7,513 nucleotides of DNA, taken from assembly GCA_002313795.1 (NCBI GenBank), contig DCCL01000119.1:1-7513 (forward strand), written 5' to 3'. The position numbers were made by a program, and so were the translations under genes. Within the stretch, counting starts at the first letter, position 1, and every line of letters begins with the position of its first letter. Shown piece after piece: positions 6,083 to 7,513 of this stretch. Origin of the DNA: Faecalibacterium prausnitzii. Lineage in GTDB: Bacteria > Bacillota > Clostridia > Oscillospirales > Ruminococcaceae. Under the pieces are notes generated by a model. That model saw only the letters and a program-made list of their open reading frames with translations. It ran no database searches and was not told where the DNA came from.

Positions 6083-6940
6083 ATGAAGCTTTCTGTCACC
6101 GAAACAGGCTTTGCCCTTTATAAAGAGGCCGACATCATCGGCCAGTGTGCGCTGACCCCAGCCCCGAAGGGAGCCGACATCACGGCCCTGTCCGTCCTGC
6201 CCCAGTGGCGGCGGAAGGGCTACGGCTCTTACCTGCTGAAAGAAGTTCTCCGCCGCTTCGGCGGCTATGACCGGGAGGCAGCCACAGTGTTCACGGCCCC
6301 CCTGCCTGCCGACAAGGGGGAGATGGCGTTCTGGAAAAAGTTCGCCTTTGCTGAGGAGGGCGGGCACCTCGTCCGCCGCCGCACCCCCGACCTGACCGCT
6401 GTCCATTTTGTGCAGGATTACCTTGCCACCCATCTGCCCGGGGCCGACCTGTGCATTGATGCCACCTGCGGCAACGGCGGCGACACGGCCTTTCTCTGCC
6501 GCCTGACCGGGCCAGAGGGCAGGGTGCTGGGCTTCGACATCCAGCCGGAGGCCATCGCGTCCACCCGGGCCAACCTCGAAAAGCAGGGGCTTGCCGCCGA
6601 GCTGCACTGCGACAGCCATGCAAACCTGCTGCACTATGTCTCACCCGGCACCGCCGACATCGTGATGTTCAACTTTGGCTGGCTGCCCGGGGCCGACCAC
6701 GCCGTGTTCTCCACGGCAGACAGCAGCATCCCGGCACTGGAAGCTGCCCTCACCGCCCTGCGCACCGGCGGCGTGCTCAGCGCCATCCTCTACAGCGGGC
6801 GGGTCATCGGCTCAGACGAGAAGCAGAGCATCCTCCGCTGGCTCCGGGCCCTCCCTCTGGAAAAATACACCGTACTGGTGTGTGATTTTGCCAACTGGGC
6901 CGATACAGCGCCCCTGCCCTGCCTTGTTCTGAAAAAATAG
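6083..6940 (+). CDS. GNAT acetyltransferase domain fused to YtqB/MnmM-type tRNA methyltransferase
   Basis: 285 residues, cytoplasmic. Residues 1 to about 102 form a short GNAT domain: the acetyl-CoA loop is QWRRKGYG (41-48), and FWKKFAF (83-89) matches the usual late FYxKxGF motif. Residues about 105-285 form a class I SAM methyltransferase of the YtqB family (rRNA_methylase Pfam type): DATCGNGGDT (126-135, SAM loop), FDIQ (151-154) and MFNFGWLPG (195-203). Bacillus YtqB is known as MnmM, which methylates 5-aminomethyl-2-thiouridine at wobble position 34 of tRNA. Stand-alone MnmM is about 190 residues, so the methyltransferase half is complete here. By homology this protein should finish mnm5s2U34 synthesis. 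The role of the acetyltransferase half is unknown; tRNA, a protein or a small molecule are all possible. It lies upstream of prfC, another translation gene, which has its own promoter. Confidence 0.88.
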   Translation: MKLSVTETGFALYKEADIIGQCALTPAPKGADITALSVLPQWRRKGYGSYLLKEVLRRFGGYDREAATVFTAPLPADKGEMAFWKKFAFAEEGGHLVRRRTPDLTAVHFVQDYLATHLPGADLCIDATCGNGGDTAFLCRLTGPEGRVLGFDIQPEAIASTRANLEKQGLAAELHCDSHANLLHYVSPGTADIVMFNFGWLPGADHAVFSTADSSIPALEAALTALRTGGVLSAILYSGRVIGSDEKQSILRWLRALPLEKYTVLVCDFANWADTAPLPCLVLKK

Positions 6941-6949
6941 CAAAAACTC

Positions 6950-6978
6950 TTGCATCCATGTAGGTTTTCTGTTAAAAT
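6950..6978 (+). promoter_or_regulatory. Strong sigma-A-type promoter of prfC
   Basis: TTGCAT (6950-6955), a 17-nt spacer and TAAAAT (6973-6978; five of six), with a TG one base upstream of the -10 box (extended -10). This is the best promoter in the window. Transcription should start near 6985, about 100 nt before prfC. It begins 9 nt after the stop codon of the preceding gene, and no terminator separates them. Confidence 0.75.
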
Positions 6979-6984
6979 AAGCGT

Positions 6985-7085
6985 TGTATGCATTTTTGTG
7001 AGGAGACTCTCCCATGTAAATCGACAGAACATTGTCTCTACATCCACTCGGCCCACGGGCCGCATCTCAGGAGAATAGAACTTAT
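6985..7085 (+). promoter_or_regulatory. prfC: Structured prfC leader with a start-stop codon pair
   Basis: The leader contains GTGAGGAG (6998-7005) and, 8 nt later, ATG directly followed by TAA (7014-7019): a minimal start-stop open frame with a better SD than prfC itself, whose AGGAG at 7069-7073 lies 12 nt from its ATG. TCTCC (7008-7012) can pair either with GGAG at 7002-7005 (using 7009-7012) or with GGAGA at 7070-7074, the prfC site. A hairpin CGGCC/GGCCG (7049-7053/7058-7062) lies just before the prfC site. No codon of the ATG-TAA frame between 7019 and the prfC start is a stop. This suggests translational control of RF3; it is inference from layout only. Confidence 0.45.
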
Positions 7086-7089
7086 ATGA
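6988..7089 (+). other. Possible 33-codon leader ORF overlapping the prfC start
   Basis: An open frame starts at ATG 6988 and ends in TGA at 7087-7089, overlapping the prfC ATG as ATGA, the typical layout for translational coupling. The product (MHFCEETLPC...LRRIELI) has no recognisable domain. It has no SD and would begin only about 3 nt from the predicted RNA 5' end, so it would need leaderless initiation. It may well be chance. Confidence 0.2.
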
Positions 7090-7513
7090 CTAATCGTGAA
7101 GAAATCGAGCGCCGCCGGACGTTTGCGATCATCAGCCATCCCGACGCCGGTAAAACGACGCTGACCGAAAAGCTGCTGCTGTACGGCGGAGCCATCAACC
7201 AGGCAGGTTCCGTCAAGGGCAAGCAGAGCGCAAAGCACGCCGTCTCTGACTGGATGGACATTGAGAAGCAGCGCGGTATTTCCGTCACTTCCTCTGTGCT
7301 TCAGTTCAACTATGCCGGCAAGTGCGTCAACATTCTGGACACCCCGGGCCATCAGGACTTCTCGGAAGATACCTACCGCACCCTGATGGCAGCCGACTCG
7401 GCTGTCATGGTCATTGACGCTGCAAAAGGCGTCGAGGCCCAGACCATCAAGCTGTTCAAGGTCTGCACCCTGCGCCACATCCCCATCTTCACCTTCATCA
7501 ACAAGATGGACCG
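7086..7513 (+). CDS. prfC: Peptide chain release factor 3 (RF3), N-terminal part, cut by window edge
   Basis: The first 142 residues of a protein whose family is usually about 525-530 long; the rest lies beyond the window. RF3 is a translational GTPase that removes RF1 and RF2 from the ribosome after peptide release. The GTP-binding domain shows the P-loop in SHPDAGKTT (17-25), the switch region QRGISVTSS (62-70), DTPGHQDF (85-92) and NKMD (139-142). The combination [20 protein letters not shown] with [18 protein letters not shown] is typical of RF3, as opposed to EF-G or LepA. The start is fixed by conservation of the N-terminus ([19 protein letters not shown]). The SD (AGGAG, 7069-7073) is 12 nt from the ATG, longer than usual, and the leader contains a competing start-stop site. 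Confidence 0.95.
   Translation, partial: MTNREEIERRRTFAIISHPDAGKTTLTEKLLLYGGAINQAGSVKGKQSAKHAVSDWMDIEKQRGISVTSSVLQFNYAGKCVNILDTPGHQDFSEDTYRTLMAADSAVMVIDAAKGVEAQTIKLFKVCTLRHIPIFTFINKMD

Noticed and set aside
7014..7085. Stop readthrough or RF2-style +1 frameshift at ATG-TAA giving a longer RF3
   Set aside because: The frame after TAA is open into prfC, but RF3 N-termini begin at the downstream Met. Slippage of the initiator tRNA from AUG to UGU is poorly paired, and no frameshift stimulator is seen.

Overview
The window holds four complete protein genes and the start of a fifth. It reads as a chromosomal segment of a fairly GC-rich member of Clostridia. Codon third positions are strongly G/C, ribosome binding sites are of the GGAGG type, and the protein families fit the Oscillospiraceae. 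The overall look (a short pulA, a GNAT-YtqB fusion next to prfC, hairpin-rich spacers) suggests Faecalibacterium or a close relative; this is inference and was not checked by a search.

Layout. Positions 1-282 carry no convincing gene but contain a dense series of stem-loops, probably a dispersed intergenic repeat. Positions 283-2322 (minus) encode a 679-residue double AAA+ protein: an N-terminal ClpB-like module that has lost its ATPase residues, fused to an intact CbxX/CfxQ-type ATPase. It diverges from a cytoplasmic type I pullulanase gene (2451-4406, plus), and the two are separated by a compact pair of back-to-back promoters. Positions 4488-5927 (minus) encode a membrane-anchored HtrA/DegP-type serine protease. 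It converges on pulA and ends at a strong directional terminator whose U-tract overlaps the pulA stop codon. Positions 6083-6940 (plus) encode an acetyltransferase domain fused to a YtqB/MnmM-type tRNA wobble-uridine methyltransferase. A strong promoter and an unusual ~100-nt leader follow, then prfC (peptide chain release factor 3) from 7086 to the window edge.

Function. There is no single operon here; each gene appears to have its own promoter, some of them weakly supported. The themes are alpha-glucan use (pulA), protein quality control (AAA+ protein, HtrA) and translation (tRNA modification, RF3). The parts most worth a second look are the prfC leader, the GNAT-MnmM fusion, the pseudo-ATPase/ATPase fusion and the hairpin cluster at the left edge. 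No tRNA, rRNA, CRISPR array, insertion sequence or prophage gene was seen.
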